In this document: positions 32,904 through 40,914 of the stretch, one piece after another | How positions within the stretch are numbered: the stretch's first letter is position 1 | Layout of the letters: each line of letters begins with the position of its first letter | Origin: Zoogloeaceae bacterium | GTDB lineage: Bacteria; Pseudomonadota; Gammaproteobacteria; Burkholderiales; Rhodocyclaceae | Direction of reading: 5' to 3' | NCBI GenBank assembly: GCA_031273565.1 | Contig: JAISRR010000187.1 | Span: 1 to 49,701 of the forward strand | Length of the DNA: 49,701 nt | Notes under the pieces: model-generated | What the model was told of the DNA's origin: nothing | Database searches by the model: none | Seen by the model: the letters and a program-made list of their open reading frames with translations, nothing else | Program-made: the position numbers and the translations under genes

Positions 32904-34064
32904 ATGCAAAACTTCATCGACCGCATGCGGCGTCACGCCGAGCATGTCGCCAATGTTGGCAGCCATTGCACCACAGAGGAGACCACCAAGCAGGCGCTGA
33001 TCCTGCCGCTCCTCGACATCCTGGGGTTTTCGCCTTTTGACCCCACGCGGGTCAAAGCCGAATATGGGGCAGATTTCCCCGGCGTTAAGGCCAACGAGCG
33101 CGTCGATTACGCCCTGTTCTGTCATGACGTGCCGGTCATGTTCATTGAAGCGAAAGCCTGGGCGGAAAAACTCTCGAACCACGCGCCGCAGCTTTCCCGC
33201 TACTTTAACGCTACGCCGGAAGTGGCCATCGCCGCAATCACCAACGGGCAGGAGTGGCGGTTTTTCACCGACCTGCACAATAAAAACGTAATGGATACCG
33301 CCCCGTTCTTAACCGTGGATTTCACGGCGCTGGATGAGTCGCAGATCAACCGCCTGTACCGGTTTCGGCATGATGAGTTCCAGCCTGACGCGCTGCGGAT
33401 GCTGGCCGAAGAAAGCATCTACCTGAACGCTTTTACCGAGGTCATCGGTAACAGCTTGCGTGAACCGGATACGGAATTCGTGCGTTACGTGGCAACCCGC
33501 GCCAATGTGCAGCGCCAGTTCAATGCCAGGTTTCTGGAAAGTATCACGCCTATCGTGCAACAGGCGGTAAGTCGCGCGGTCAGCAACATGGTCGTCACCG
33601 GCCTTTCCGCCAAGCCTGTTCCGTCGCCCGCTGAAGCGCCTCCCCCCGTTGCCGCCATTGACCCCAAGGCGGGCTGGATTGACCCGGATAACGCACGCAT
33701 CGTGACCACCTATGCTGAACGGCGATTGCTGGAAATTACGCAGGGGATTTTGGGAGAGGGCGCAGAAGTGGTGGGCAAAGACACTGAAAGCTATTACGCC
33801 GTATTGTTCCAGGGCAAAGTGAACCGCTGGCTGATTCGCTTTTACGGGGACAAAAAAATTCCCGTTATTCAGGTCTGCGTGCCGCTGGATGATGCCCGAA
33901 AACGCGAAGTTACCCGCGCCGGGCTTGAAATCAGCAGCGGCGATACCATCGTACTGCACCATCCTGAAGACTTGATGCGGATTTCCGGCATTGTGTTTGA
34001 CACATTGGCCTATTGCCAGAATGACGAAAACTTCAAACGCGGCGCTGGACAGTCCGCACAGTAA
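32904..34064 (+). CDS. Orphan HsdR N-terminal-like nuclease domain protein
   Basis: 386 residues. The N-terminus (TKQALILPLLDILGFSPFDP, then VDYALFCHDVPVMFIEAKAW) has the type I restriction HsdR-N / PD-(D/E)xK pattern with the D...(E)xK active site. No helicase domain and no hsdM or hsdS genes are present. The C-terminal 130 residues (after a Pro-rich linker at about 240) form a second unknown domain. Its place in the lysogeny operon suggests a superinfection-exclusion or anti-phage role. Proteins of this type are also annotated simply as restriction endonuclease-like; activity is not proven. Confidence 0.75.
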   Translation: MQNFIDRMRRHAEHVANVGSHCTTEETTKQALILPLLDILGFSPFDPTRVKAEYGADFPGVKANERVDYALFCHDVPVMFIEAKAWAEKLSNHAPQLSRYFNATPEVAIAAITNGQEWRFFTDLHNKNVMDTAPFLTVDFTALDESQINRLYRFRHDEFQPDALRMLAEESIYLNAFTEVIGNSLREPDTEFVRYVATRANVQRQFNARFLESITPIVQQAVSRAVSNMVVTGLSAKPVPSPAEAPPPVAAIDPKAGWIDPDNARIVTTYAERRLLEITQGILGEGAEVVGKDTESYYAVLFQGKVNRWLIRFYGDKKIPVIQVCVPLDDARKREVTRAGLEISSGDTIVLHHPEDLMRISGIVFDTLAYCQNDENFKRGAGQSAQ

Positions 34065-34073
34065 AGGAAAAAC

Positions 34074-34460
34074 ATGAACCGCCTCATCCCCCTGCTATGC
34101 AGCCTCTTCCTGCTCGCCGCCTGCGCCACAGCCACGATCGGCACGGATTTCAACGACGCCGCCCTTTCTACTTTCGAGATTGGCGCGACCACCTTCGCCG
34201 AGGCCAGGGCCGCGCTGGGCACGCCCGAATCTTCGGCGCTGACGCCAAAAGGCAACTGGCTGCACCGCTGGGCTTATGTGCGCTCCGACGCCAATGCCTG
34301 GGGGTGGAGCGTGCAGACGACCGCGCGCCGCAAGCTGGTGGTGCTGGTGTTCGATGGTGATGAAAAACTTCTGGGAATCGCGCAGCTCGACGGCATCGAC
34401 CTTTCCGCCGCTGACCGCAAGCGTCTGGCCGCCAAGCCTCAGGCGCAACAGGGGAAATGA
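34074..34460 (+). CDS. Small lipoprotein, BamE/SmpA-like fold, in the lysogeny operon
   Basis: 128 residues with a lipoprotein signal (MNRLIPLLCSLFLLAACATA, lipobox LAAC). The core (FEIGATTFAEARAALGTPES, WLHRWAYVRSD) resembles the SmpA/OmlA-like small lipoprotein fold. It follows the HsdR-like gene by 9 bases. A lipoprotein expressed from a prophage could block receptors or DNA entry (lysogenic conversion), which is inference. Confidence 0.7.
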   Translation: MNRLIPLLCSLFLLAACATATIGTDFNDAALSTFEIGATTFAEARAALGTPESSALTPKGNWLHRWAYVRSDANAWGWSVQTTARRKLVVLVFDGDEKLLGIAQLDGIDLSAADRKRLAAKPQAQQGK

Positions 34461-34485
34461 TGTTTGCGGCGCTCTGCGCCACAAA

Positions 34486-34550
34486 GGTAGGGCGGGATCG
34501 AAGGAAGCGCCGCAGGTCAACAACGGCGGTATCGTAGATACCGCCCTACC
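34486..34550. repeat. Palindromic repeat of the GGTAGGGCGG type
   Basis: GGTAGGGCGGGATCG at one side and GATACCGCCCTACC at the other, around CGGCGGTATCG. It lies between the convergent lipoprotein and gpG genes and could terminate both. A related copy is at 37245-37341. Confidence 0.75.
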
Positions 34551-35202
34551 CGGAGAGGGGGCGTTGATTACTGTCCTCAGCCCTCAGCCCTCTGATAATA
34601 GCGTCCAGAATGGTCTTTTCGGTCTCCGGCTGCAGGGTGGCGTTTTCGGCGGCGCCATAGAAAGGCAGGAAGGGGCGGGCGGGGATGTTGACCTGCCAGG
34701 CGGCGGCGTGGTGCCACGTTTCCCGCGCCTGTTTGTGACTGTCTTTTGCGAACACCGCGCGGCCTTTGCCGCTGGCGTTGACATTGCCTTTGTCGCCCTG
34801 ACGCAGCAGCCTGCCCCGTTTATCCGTGCGCAGGCGGACGCGTACAGAGCGGGCGGCGTGGTGGATGCTGCCGCCGAACTGGTGGATGGCGGCGTAAGCG
34901 ACGTTGCTGCCGACCATTGCATAATCCGCGCCGTAGTCGGTGCTGATGCTCGCCGCCAGGAGGCCGCGATCCTGCAGGATTTTCAGCGCGGAGCCGCCCT
35001 TGTTGCGGCGCAGGCGGTTTTTGACGGTCGCCCTTGAGAGCGGCGCCCAGTGCGGGCGACCCTCGGCGGCGAAGTTTTCCTCGGTCTCGGATGCCAGAAT
35101 GCCCGCGATGACTTTGAACAGCGGGCGGGCGTCTTTTAAGGTGCTCGCCAGTTCCTGCAGCTTCTGCCCCGTCTCTCTGGTGTCGATTGTGACCTTGAGC
35201 AT
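34546..35202 (-). CDS. Virion morphogenesis protein gpG-like
   Basis: 218 residues. Begins MLKVTIDTRETGQKLQELAS, with ILASETEENFAAEGRPHWAP, LSRATVKNRL, ILQDRGLLAASIST and YAAIHQFGG, the pattern of the Mu gpG / P2 gpS tail completion family. The Arg-rich insert at about 120-150 is less conserved. The last dozen residues (AEDSNQRPLSG) and stop derive from palindromic repeats at 34546-34596. Follows the candidate immunity gene by 2 bases. Confidence 0.85.
   Translation of the reverse strand: MLKVTIDTRETGQKLQELASTLKDARPLFKVIAGILASETEENFAAEGRPHWAPLSRATVKNRLRRNKGGSALKILQDRGLLAASISTDYGADYAMVGSNVAYAAIHQFGGSIHHAARSVRVRLRTDKRGRLLRQGDKGNVNASGKGRAVFAKDSHKQARETWHHAAAWQVNIPARPFLPFYGAAENATLQPETEKTILDAIIRGLRAEDSNQRPLSG
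34570..34596. repeat. Degenerate arm of the SEDRGQ-type repeat in gpG
   Basis: ACTGTCCTCAGCCCTCAGCC followed by CTCTGA, matching the right arm of the two-armed elements with substitutions. It encodes part of the gpG C-terminus. Confidence 0.6.
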
Positions 35203-35204
35203 GG

Positions 35205-35438
35205 TCAGAATACGACTTGTGGATTGTCCAGCAACTCGGCCACCTTCGGAAACAGCTTCCGAATCAGCGCGATCTGTTCGTCCTCATCTTCCGGGATCGG
35301 CGTGTTGTTCAGAATCGCAAACTTCTGGACTTTCTCTTCCATGTCGTCCGTCAGGATAAATCCCCCCCCCGCCAATGGTGGCCACCGCCCGAATTTTTCA
35401 AAGTAGGTAGATTCAGTCGTGTGGATTTGCGTCATCAT
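35205..35438 (-). CDS. Small acidic protein behind the MuF-zincin gene (candidate immunity protein)
   Basis: 77 residues (TYFEKFGRWPPLAGGGFILT, then DDMEEKVQKFAILNNTPIPE), acidic overall. Its ATG overlaps the MuF gene stop by 4 bases. The codons for PPLAGGG run across nine C on the plus strand (35362-35370), a slippage-prone tract. In MuF polymorphic toxin systems the gene right after the toxin often encodes immunity; that reading is inference here. It could also be a structural gene. Confidence 0.6.
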   Translation of the reverse strand: MMTQIHTTESTYFEKFGRWPPLAGGGFILTDDMEEKVQKFAILNNTPIPEDEDEQIALIRKLFPKVAELLDNPQVVF

Positions 35439-37219
35439 TTCAAAAGCTCCAAAAACGCCCGGTTCATTTCCGGCGTCATTCTTTCTAACACCTGTTTCCA
35501 GAATAGTCCACCTTCACCGTGCAGGCAAAAGAGATTGGCGAAGGATTCAGTCCCCGCCTTGTGTGGCGCCCGCGCGTAGTATGCGTTTATATGCCCCCAG
35601 CCACTCTTTGTGCCGCCCACCTTGTTCCTGGTTGCGCTGCCAAACAAGTCTGAAAGCGCGCCCAGCGTTCCTTTTTCAAAGGCTTTTGTCTTCTCATACA
35701 CCAGCTTCCAGCTGGTCGGGCCAGTTTGTTGGCTTATCGGTTTTGCGGAAAGCCCGCCCGTCAGCGCATCCATCAAGCCTTGAGCGTCCCGTTCTTCAAG
35801 GGCGACGATGACGCGCCGGTAACGGTCTTGCGCGGCAGCGGCATCCAGCAACTCCGGGAAAGCGGCGTGCTTTTCGATGGCGGCGCGGGCGCTTGTGTAG
35901 TCGATGCCGGATTTTTGATAGCGGGCAGATAGCCATGCTTCGCGGTCAGTCGCCGCCATGGAATCCTGACGCGCGCCATCGTAGGCAAAATCCAGCGCCG
36001 CCCGGCGCGCGAGCGTCTTTTTGCTGTTGACCGGCCCATGCGCCCCCATGTCAATCAGGGCTTTTCTGTCTGCCCGCATGGCGGCATCGAACACATCGCT
36101 GCTGCTTGTATACAGGTAGGGCTTGCCTTGCGCCAGTTCGACATCCGCATGGTGTCCGAACTCATGCCGCCATGTTGACTGGCCCCGCAACAGTTTGATA
36201 TTTGCGCCATCCATCTCGATATGCTGACGATACAGATAGTATGCCGAGGCGTTCGGCGTATGCAGCACATCCCCCGGATCGCCCACCTTCGTAATGGCTG
36301 ACCGGATATCGTCAGGCGCGCCAGCAAAGGATGCATCGTGCCATGCTCCTGCCACAGTTTTCGGATTCCAGCCGGTTGCATATGCCTGTACTGATGCCGA
36401 CGACGCAGGATACTTCGCTACCAGCTTTTCTGCTTTTTCCTTCAACAACGCCTGAAGTTCATCCGACTGCGCCAGCGCCGGGTTGTGATCCCAACCGGGG
36501 TCAGGCCAAAACACTTTTTCTTTGCCCGCGTCGTCTACGTAGCGGATGCCCTTGACCTGCATGGTGTCGCCATCGCGATTGATGGTGACCTCTTTTTCCA
36601 CGATGGCGTCCCTGCTGTCTTCCAGCTTTCTCCCGGACTTTTCAAATTCCGCCGCCGACAGCGCCTGTACACGGCAACGGCAGCCCCAGCCGTTGGGCGG
36701 CCAAAGGGTTTGCCAGATGGGATCATCGGCGCGCCAGACCTTGCCATTCAAGGCCGCGTGTCCGGCGCGGGTGCGGCTGTCCATCACCGCCACATAGCGC
36801 CAATACGGTCGGTTTTCGGCGTTGTCGAGATACTGCTTGTAACGCCCGGCCATGTAACTTGTCTGCACATTCGTTTGAAAGATGGTGCGCAAGCGCCGGT
36901 TGCTGCCCAGTTGCACCTGGGTGAGTTCGCCGGTATCGGCATCGAGCATTTCTTTTTTGCCCCACCAGCCCGCATCAGACAAGCGCGGGCGCAGGCTCTT
37001 TTTAAAATCCTCGAAGGTGCGGCCTTCTTTCAGGCTACGCCCGATCTCGTTCTGGAACCATCCCAGCATATCCAGCGATGTGACTTTGGCGACGGTGAAG
37101 GATTGCGCGTGCGTGGCGGCGTCGGTGTCGTGCCAGTCCCATGAAAGGTGCATGCCTTTCTTTTCAAAGAAGGCGATGGCATCGGCGGGGGGCAGGTCGA
37201 GACGGGCGAAAATGCTCAT
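35435..37219 (-). CDS. MuF head morphogenesis protein fused to a zincin-like C-terminal domain
   Basis: 594 residues. Residues about 1-250 are the MuF/SPP1 gp7 head morphogenesis domain (RLRTIFQTNVQTSYMAGRYK, WRYVAVMDSRTRAGHAALNG, WPPNGWGCRCRVQALS), which packs inside the capsid near the portal. The C-terminal half carries HEFGHH (352-357) in the context WRHEFGHHADVELAQG and a possible third zinc ligand in GTESFANLF (E558), resembling anthrax lethal factor-type metallopeptidases. MuF proteins with toxic C-terminal domains are a known polymorphic toxin class carried by temperate phages. This fusion may be injected with DNA. The downstream 77-residue gene may protect the producer. Confidence 0.85.
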   Translation of the reverse strand: MSIFARLDLPPADAIAFFEKKGMHLSWDWHDTDAATHAQSFTVAKVTSLDMLGWFQNEIGRSLKEGRTFEDFKKSLRPRLSDAGWWGKKEMLDADTGELTQVQLGSNRRLRTIFQTNVQTSYMAGRYKQYLDNAENRPYWRYVAVMDSRTRAGHAALNGKVWRADDPIWQTLWPPNGWGCRCRVQALSAAEFEKSGRKLEDSRDAIVEKEVTINRDGDTMQVKGIRYVDDAGKEKVFWPDPGWDHNPALAQSDELQALLKEKAEKLVAKYPASSASVQAYATGWNPKTVAGAWHDASFAGAPDDIRSAITKVGDPGDVLHTPNASAYYLYRQHIEMDGANIKLLRGQSTWRHEFGHHADVELAQGKPYLYTSSSDVFDAAMRADRKALIDMGAHGPVNSKKTLARRAALDFAYDGARQDSMAATDREAWLSARYQKSGIDYTSARAAIEKHAAFPELLDAAAAQDRYRRVIVALEERDAQGLMDALTGGLSAKPISQQTGPTSWKLVYEKTKAFEKGTLGALSDLFGSATRNKVGGTKSGWGHINAYYARAPHKAGTESFANLFCLHGEGGLFWKQVLERMTPEMNRAFLELLK

Positions 37220-37244
37220 GGTGGTCTTTCAGGCAGGGCGCTCA

Positions 37245-37341
37245 GGTAGGGGGGCTTCAGGTAGGGCGGGATCGTAGAGCGCGCCACGCGTGAACCACGG
37301 CGCTTTCTTCGATCCCGCCCTACCCGAACCCGCCCTGCCTT
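37245..37341. repeat. Palindromic repeat between the MuF and fibre genes
   Basis: GGTAGGGCGGGATCG...CGATCCCGCCCTACC, with inner GAACCACGGCGC and outer CAGGGCG/CGCCCTG pairs. Same family as 34486-34550. It occupies the gap between two operon genes. Confidence 0.75.
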
Positions 37342-37350
37342 TGCCGTGGT

Positions 37351-38217
37351 TCATCCGCCGCCGTCCAGTCTGACGTAGAGGCACGAGCCGATGGCGTCCT
37401 CGGTGTTTTTAAGCGCAAGCTCCCTCGCGTAGAGGTTAACGCCCGCAACGTACACGCCGGTCGATGATGCCGCCTGAATGCGCGTGACGCGCAGGCGAAA
37501 ATATCGATGCGCGCTTCCGTTAGATATCTCAAACACCTGTGGCGTCGTTACCCCGGAAGCCTGCACGAGCGGCGTGGCGGCGGCGTACCAGTCGGTGTCA
37601 TTCGCTGGATTGGTGAGGCTGGCGTACAAAACAAAATCCTTTGGCGCGTGCGCCTGCTCGGCGAGCGAAAATCCCATCGCTCCGCAGGCCGCGACCTGGC
37701 CTAAGTCAATCTGAACCCACTGGTCGCCCACCGCGCCGCCCGCGTCCGAGGTGTAATTCCCGCCCGCCGAGCGCCACTCCGTCGCGGCGTCGCCGTCGAA
37801 CGCCCGCCAGCCGCCGTAGTTTGTTTGCCCGGTCGTGCTGCTTGCGGTGGCGACCTGCGGAGCAGGCGCGTCCGCGACCGTCATCGGCGCGTAAATCAAA
37901 TCAGACGGGTTGCCCGCAACCACGATGCCGGGGTACAACCCGATAACGGTCGCGTACTCATCCTCGTGCCCGTCGACGCTGCCGCCCAGTCGCCCCCACT
38001 CGAACCCGTCAGCCACAACGATCTGTGCTGTCCAGAACTCGCGACGGAGCGTCGGCAGCGCGCCGCCACCGACGATCCTGTACGCCGTCGCTGACGTGCC
38101 GATGGTCACTGCGCCCATGTCCGTGACGTAATACGGCTCCCCCGCCGCGAGTTCCCCCGCCGCCGCCGCCGCGTCCAGTTGGGCTAAAGTGCCGCGTTTG
38201 AAGCGTATCCGCGTCAT
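37351..38217 (-). CDS. Fibre-like protein with F5/8 type C (discoidin-like) domain
   Basis: 288 residues. The N-terminus MTRIRFKRGTLAQLDAAAAA with GEPYYVTDMGAVTIG is the short adaptor seen at the start of many phage fibre proteins. The C-terminal 160 residues form an F5/8C-type carbohydrate-binding domain (YGGWRAFDGDAATEWRSAGG, WVQIDLGQVAACGAMGFSLA, FRLRVTRIQAASSTGVYVAG). Probable role: attachment to host surface sugars or decoration of the head. It is unusual for such genes to lie between portal and MuF. Confidence 0.75.
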   Translation of the reverse strand: MTRIRFKRGTLAQLDAAAAAGELAAGEPYYVTDMGAVTIGTSATAYRIVGGGALPTLRREFWTAQIVVADGFEWGRLGGSVDGHEDEYATVIGLYPGIVVAGNPSDLIYAPMTVADAPAPQVATASSTTGQTNYGGWRAFDGDAATEWRSAGGNYTSDAGGAVGDQWVQIDLGQVAACGAMGFSLAEQAHAPKDFVLYASLTNPANDTDWYAAATPLVQASGVTTPQVFEISNGSAHRYFRLRVTRIQAASSTGVYVAGVNLYARELALKNTEDAIGSCLYVRLDGGG

Positions 38218-38672
38218 CAGAATGTCCCGCCATCCACGACTTCAACGGCAAGCGTCAGCGTGCCCTCGCTTGCGTTCAGGGTCAGGCCAATGGACGCCGA
38301 CCCGCGCAGCACGCCGTCCGTACCGTCTGTTCCACCGAGGTATCCGGCGGTCGCGCCTTGCGCCACCGCGACCAGTTCATCTTCGGCGCCCTCCGGGATG
38401 TTGAGCGCCGCCTTGAACGCGGAAAAAGTGATCTTCTTTTCTTTTTGCCCGGCAGTCTCGCTGGCATCGTGGACGATTAGCAAATCCTCAGCGCCGTCAA
38501 TTGCCGCCAGCGTCACCAGATCGTCAATCGCCGGGGTGAGGGGCGCGGTGGTTGCGCTGTCTTTACCGACGTGCAGCGTGTTTCGGTCGGTCGTGACCAG
38601 CGCTTCGCCCACAAGATTGTTGCTGGTCGGAAGATTGGCCTTAAGCCCGCGCCTGAGTTGAATTCTTGACAT
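38217..38672 (-). CDS. Fibre-like protein sharing the adaptor N-terminus
   Basis: 151 residues. MSRIQLRRGLKANLPTSNNL, VGEALVTTDRNTLHVGKDSA repeats the adaptor type of the neighbouring protein (x-RG...L..GE.....D...L..G). The middle holds a helical segment, and the C-terminus ends GTLTLAVEVVDGGTF. ATG of the next gene overlaps its stop by one base. Probably a fibre or fibre-connector subunit. Confidence 0.65.
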   Translation of the reverse strand: MSRIQLRRGLKANLPTSNNLVGEALVTTDRNTLHVGKDSATTAPLTPAIDDLVTLAAIDGAEDLLIVHDASETAGQKEKKITFSAFKAALNIPEGAEDELVAVAQGATAGYLGGTDGTDGVLRGSASIGLTLNASEGTLTLAVEVVDGGTF

Positions 38673-38703
38673 GATGTTTTTTGCTCCTTAAACATTAAAA
38701 AAA

Positions 38704-38907
38704 TTAAAAACTGCCGCCGTCGAGGTTGCCGCTGATGTCGCCGGGGTCGCCTTTATCCCCTTTCGGGCCGGTATCGCCTTTCGGCCCCGGCTGGCCTTGC
38801 AAGACTTCGGCTAGCACGATTGAAAGGCGCTCCGGCTGTTCGGCGAATTTCAGCACCGCCGTGTTGCCGGGGATGAAAACAGATAATGCTTGCGGGTTAT
38901 TGGGCAT
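38704..38907 (-). CDS. Small collagen-like fibre protein
   Basis: 67 residues. A short beta N-terminus (ALSVFIPGNTAVLKFAEQPE) is followed by collagen-type Gly-X-Y triplets (GQPGPKGDTGPKGDKGDPGD, about seven triplets) and an end LDGGSF like the VDGGTF end of the neighbouring protein. Collagen triplets are used by phage fibres for trimerisation. Confidence 0.75.
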   Translation of the reverse strand: MPNNPQALSVFIPGNTAVLKFAEQPERLSIVLAEVLQGQPGPKGDTGPKGDKGDPGDISGNLDGGSF

Positions 38908-38910
38908 GGC

Positions 38911-39222
38911 TCATGGCTCCGTCACCGGCTTAACCAGACAAAGCTGCGCGGTCGGGGAAATCAGCACCACGCCGTCCGGCGATTCCAGACGCACATCCAC
39001 CGCCGCCTCGCCCGGCTTCCAGTCGGATTGCCGGTCGGCGCTCGCGCTGACGCGGAGGATGGTTTTGCCCTGCGTAAAGGTGAGCGCGCAGGAGAGCGCC
39101 GCCGCAAAGCCGCGCCCGCGCAGGGTTGAAGTGGCCACCCAGTCGGAGAGGTCGGGATAATCGTCGCCGATCTGCACGGGGGCCGCCCAATCCAGCGTCG
39201 CGCCGATTTTGTGCTGTTTCAT
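38911..39222 (-). CDS. Small beta-rich structural protein of the fibre block
   Basis: 103 residues (MKQHKIGATLDWAAPVQIGD ... QLCLVKPVTEP), predicted all-beta, Ig- or jelly-roll-like (ILRVSASADRQSDWKPGEAA). Overlaps the small zinc-finger gene by 4 bases and precedes the collagen-like gene by 3. No named family recognised. Confidence 0.6.
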   Translation of the reverse strand: MKQHKIGATLDWAAPVQIGDDYPDLSDWVATSTLRGRGFAAALSCALTFTQGKTILRVSASADRQSDWKPGEAAVDVRLESPDGVVLISPTAQLCLVKPVTEP

Positions 39223-39422
39223 AGACCTTGCCTCCGTAGCTCGCCGTCCAGTCGCTCCCAGTCATCGCGACATTCCACCGAACACCAGCGCCGCCCATCG
39301 GCGAGCGGTTCAGCGCAAAAGAGGCAGAGGCCAGTGACAGGCGGCGGCGCGGGTTTACGCGGATGGCGGGCACGCAGTTCCGCCATTTTCAGGGTTTGCG
39401 CGCGGTCAATGAGATCAGGCAT
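39219..39422 (-). CDS. Small zinc-ribbon protein behind the portal gene
   Basis: 67 residues. Contains CLFCAEPLADGRRWCSVECR (33-52), a treble-clef-like zinc motif C-x2-C...C-x3-C. Overlaps the portal stop by 8 bases and the next gene by 4. Similar small zinc proteins occur in phage packaging regions; role unknown. Confidence 0.65.
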   Translation of the reverse strand: MPDLIDRAQTLKMAELRARHPRKPAPPPVTGLCLFCAEPLADGRRWCSVECRDDWERLDGELRRQGL

Positions 39423-40914
39423 GGTCGCCCTCCGGCGCGATGCGCCCGTACAATTCCGCGCCAAACATGGCGCGCGCCAGCAGGGATTGCAGGCGGCCCG
39501 TATTAACATCCGGCAGCGCCGCCTGGGCTGCGGCGAGGGCGTCCTCGAAGCTGTCCGTCGCTTCAATGGCGGCAAGCAAAGGCTCGACAATGCCTGCCAT
39601 CGCCGCTTCAAAATCAGCGTCGGGCAGCGCGGCAATCGCGTCATCAATGGCGACCTGAGCCGGGTCGGATTTTGCATCGGACGGTTCAGCGAAATCAGAC
39701 GTCACCGGGCGCTCTGCGCCCGCATTTTGACTGTCCTCCGTCCTCTGTCCTCTGTCTTCTGATCGGCTCCAGCCTTCACCGTACTTCGCGCGCACCGCTT
39801 CTTCCGAAAGTTCAAAGCCCATACTGGCGACATTGACATCGGTCTCGCTTTCCGCCTTTTTATCCTCTTCTTCCTTGATTTGCCGATACACCGTGCAGGG
39901 GCCGAGGCCGTTGAATTCGCAAATCCAGGCAATCAGCGTGCGGTTCAGGGTTTCTGACAGCAGGTCGGAATCGGCCTGCACCAGGTCGAGGCGCACCGCC
40001 GCGCGTTCCTTGGAAGCCGCCGCCAGCGCGCCGCCGGATTCCGATTTTGGCTCCTGCCCCAGCAGCACTTCGGCGATGTAATCGTCCATCGCCTGGATCA
40101 GCGCCTCCTGCGTCGTGATGTTGCCGCCGACGTGGCTTTCAATCAGTTCGATCAGCGCCCCTTCCGGCGTCATGATGTAGCCATCGGAAGAAAACGCCTT
40201 CAACCCGTCCGCCAGCGTGCGCCGTTCCTTCGGCCCCGCGTCGCGCGGGTATTGCCCCCACACCGTGGGCGTGCCGAAGCGGTCGCAGAGTTTCGCCCAG
40301 GCGACCAGCCCCTTGCGTTTGAAAAACACCGGCCAGAAGAGTTGCAGGCCCAGGCCCATCCCGTAGGGGTTATCGTCTTCCGGGTTCATCCGGTGCACGA
40401 TAAATTTTTTATCGGGCAGCGGGATGCCCCTCAGCATGGCCTCGCGGGTCAGGAGGCGAAGCTCCGGCGGATTGTCCGGCTTTTCCTGCGCGTAAGTGAA
40501 CCGGCGCTGGCGGCGCTTTAACAGCCGCGCCGGAAAAATGAGATGCTCTTGCTGTATCCAGACGATTTCGCTGACCGAAAAGCCCATCAACACGGCATCC
40601 ATCAGGTCGCGGCAAAGCTGGTCGAAATTGAAGCGTTTCAAGATGGCGGTCAGCGCCAGGGCGCTCGCCGTATCGCCCGCGCGCACGGGATCAACCGCCC
40701 AGGGGCGGCACACCAGCGCGCCGATACGTTTTTGCAAGGCGGCAAACACCTTGGCGTCGCGCTTCAAATCCCGATAGACCTCAAGATTCGCGCCGCGCTC
40801 GGAGAGCAGCGGGTCGTTCGACGTGAGCACGCCCATAAAATCGACTTCAAACGGATCGACCAGGCGATTGGCGACTTCAGTCAGCAGTTCAGGGGTGAGT
40901 TTTTCGGTTTTCAA
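39415..40914 (-). CDS. Portal protein, DUF935 (Mu gp29-like)
   Basis: 499 residues. N-terminus LTEVANRLVDPFEVDFMGVL, then NFDQLCRDLMDAVLMGFSVS and FIVHRMNPEDDNPYGMGLGL, typical of DUF935 portals. The dodecameric ring is the channel for DNA entry and exit. Residues about 385-396 (RSEDRGQRTEDSQ) come from one arm of the palindromic repeat inserted in frame between the portal core and an acidic C-terminal domain (IDDAIAALPDADFEAAMAGI). Overlaps the terminase gene by 4 bases. Confidence 0.93.
   Translation of the reverse strand: MKTEKLTPELLTEVANRLVDPFEVDFMGVLTSNDPLLSERGANLEVYRDLKRDAKVFAALQKRIGALVCRPWAVDPVRAGDTASALALTAILKRFNFDQLCRDLMDAVLMGFSVSEIVWIQQEHLIFPARLLKRRQRRFTYAQEKPDNPPELRLLTREAMLRGIPLPDKKFIVHRMNPEDDNPYGMGLGLQLFWPVFFKRKGLVAWAKLCDRFGTPTVWGQYPRDAGPKERRTLADGLKAFSSDGYIMTPEGALIELIESHVGGNITTQEALIQAMDDYIAEVLLGQEPKSESGGALAAASKERAAVRLDLVQADSDLLSETLNRTLIAWICEFNGLGPCTVYRQIKEEEDKKAESETDVNVASMGFELSEEAVRAKYGEGWSRSEDRGQRTEDSQNAGAERPVTSDFAEPSDAKSDPAQVAIDDAIAALPDADFEAAMAGIVEPLLAAIEATDSFEDALAAAQAALPDVNTGRLQSLLARAMFGAELYGRIAPEGDHA
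39728..39762. repeat. Repeat arm inserted in frame in the portal gene
   Basis: ACTGTCCTCCGTCCTCTGTC followed by CTCTGTCTTCTGAT matches the right arm of the 25378 and 44996 elements. The portal frame passes through it without interruption. Confidence 0.85.
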
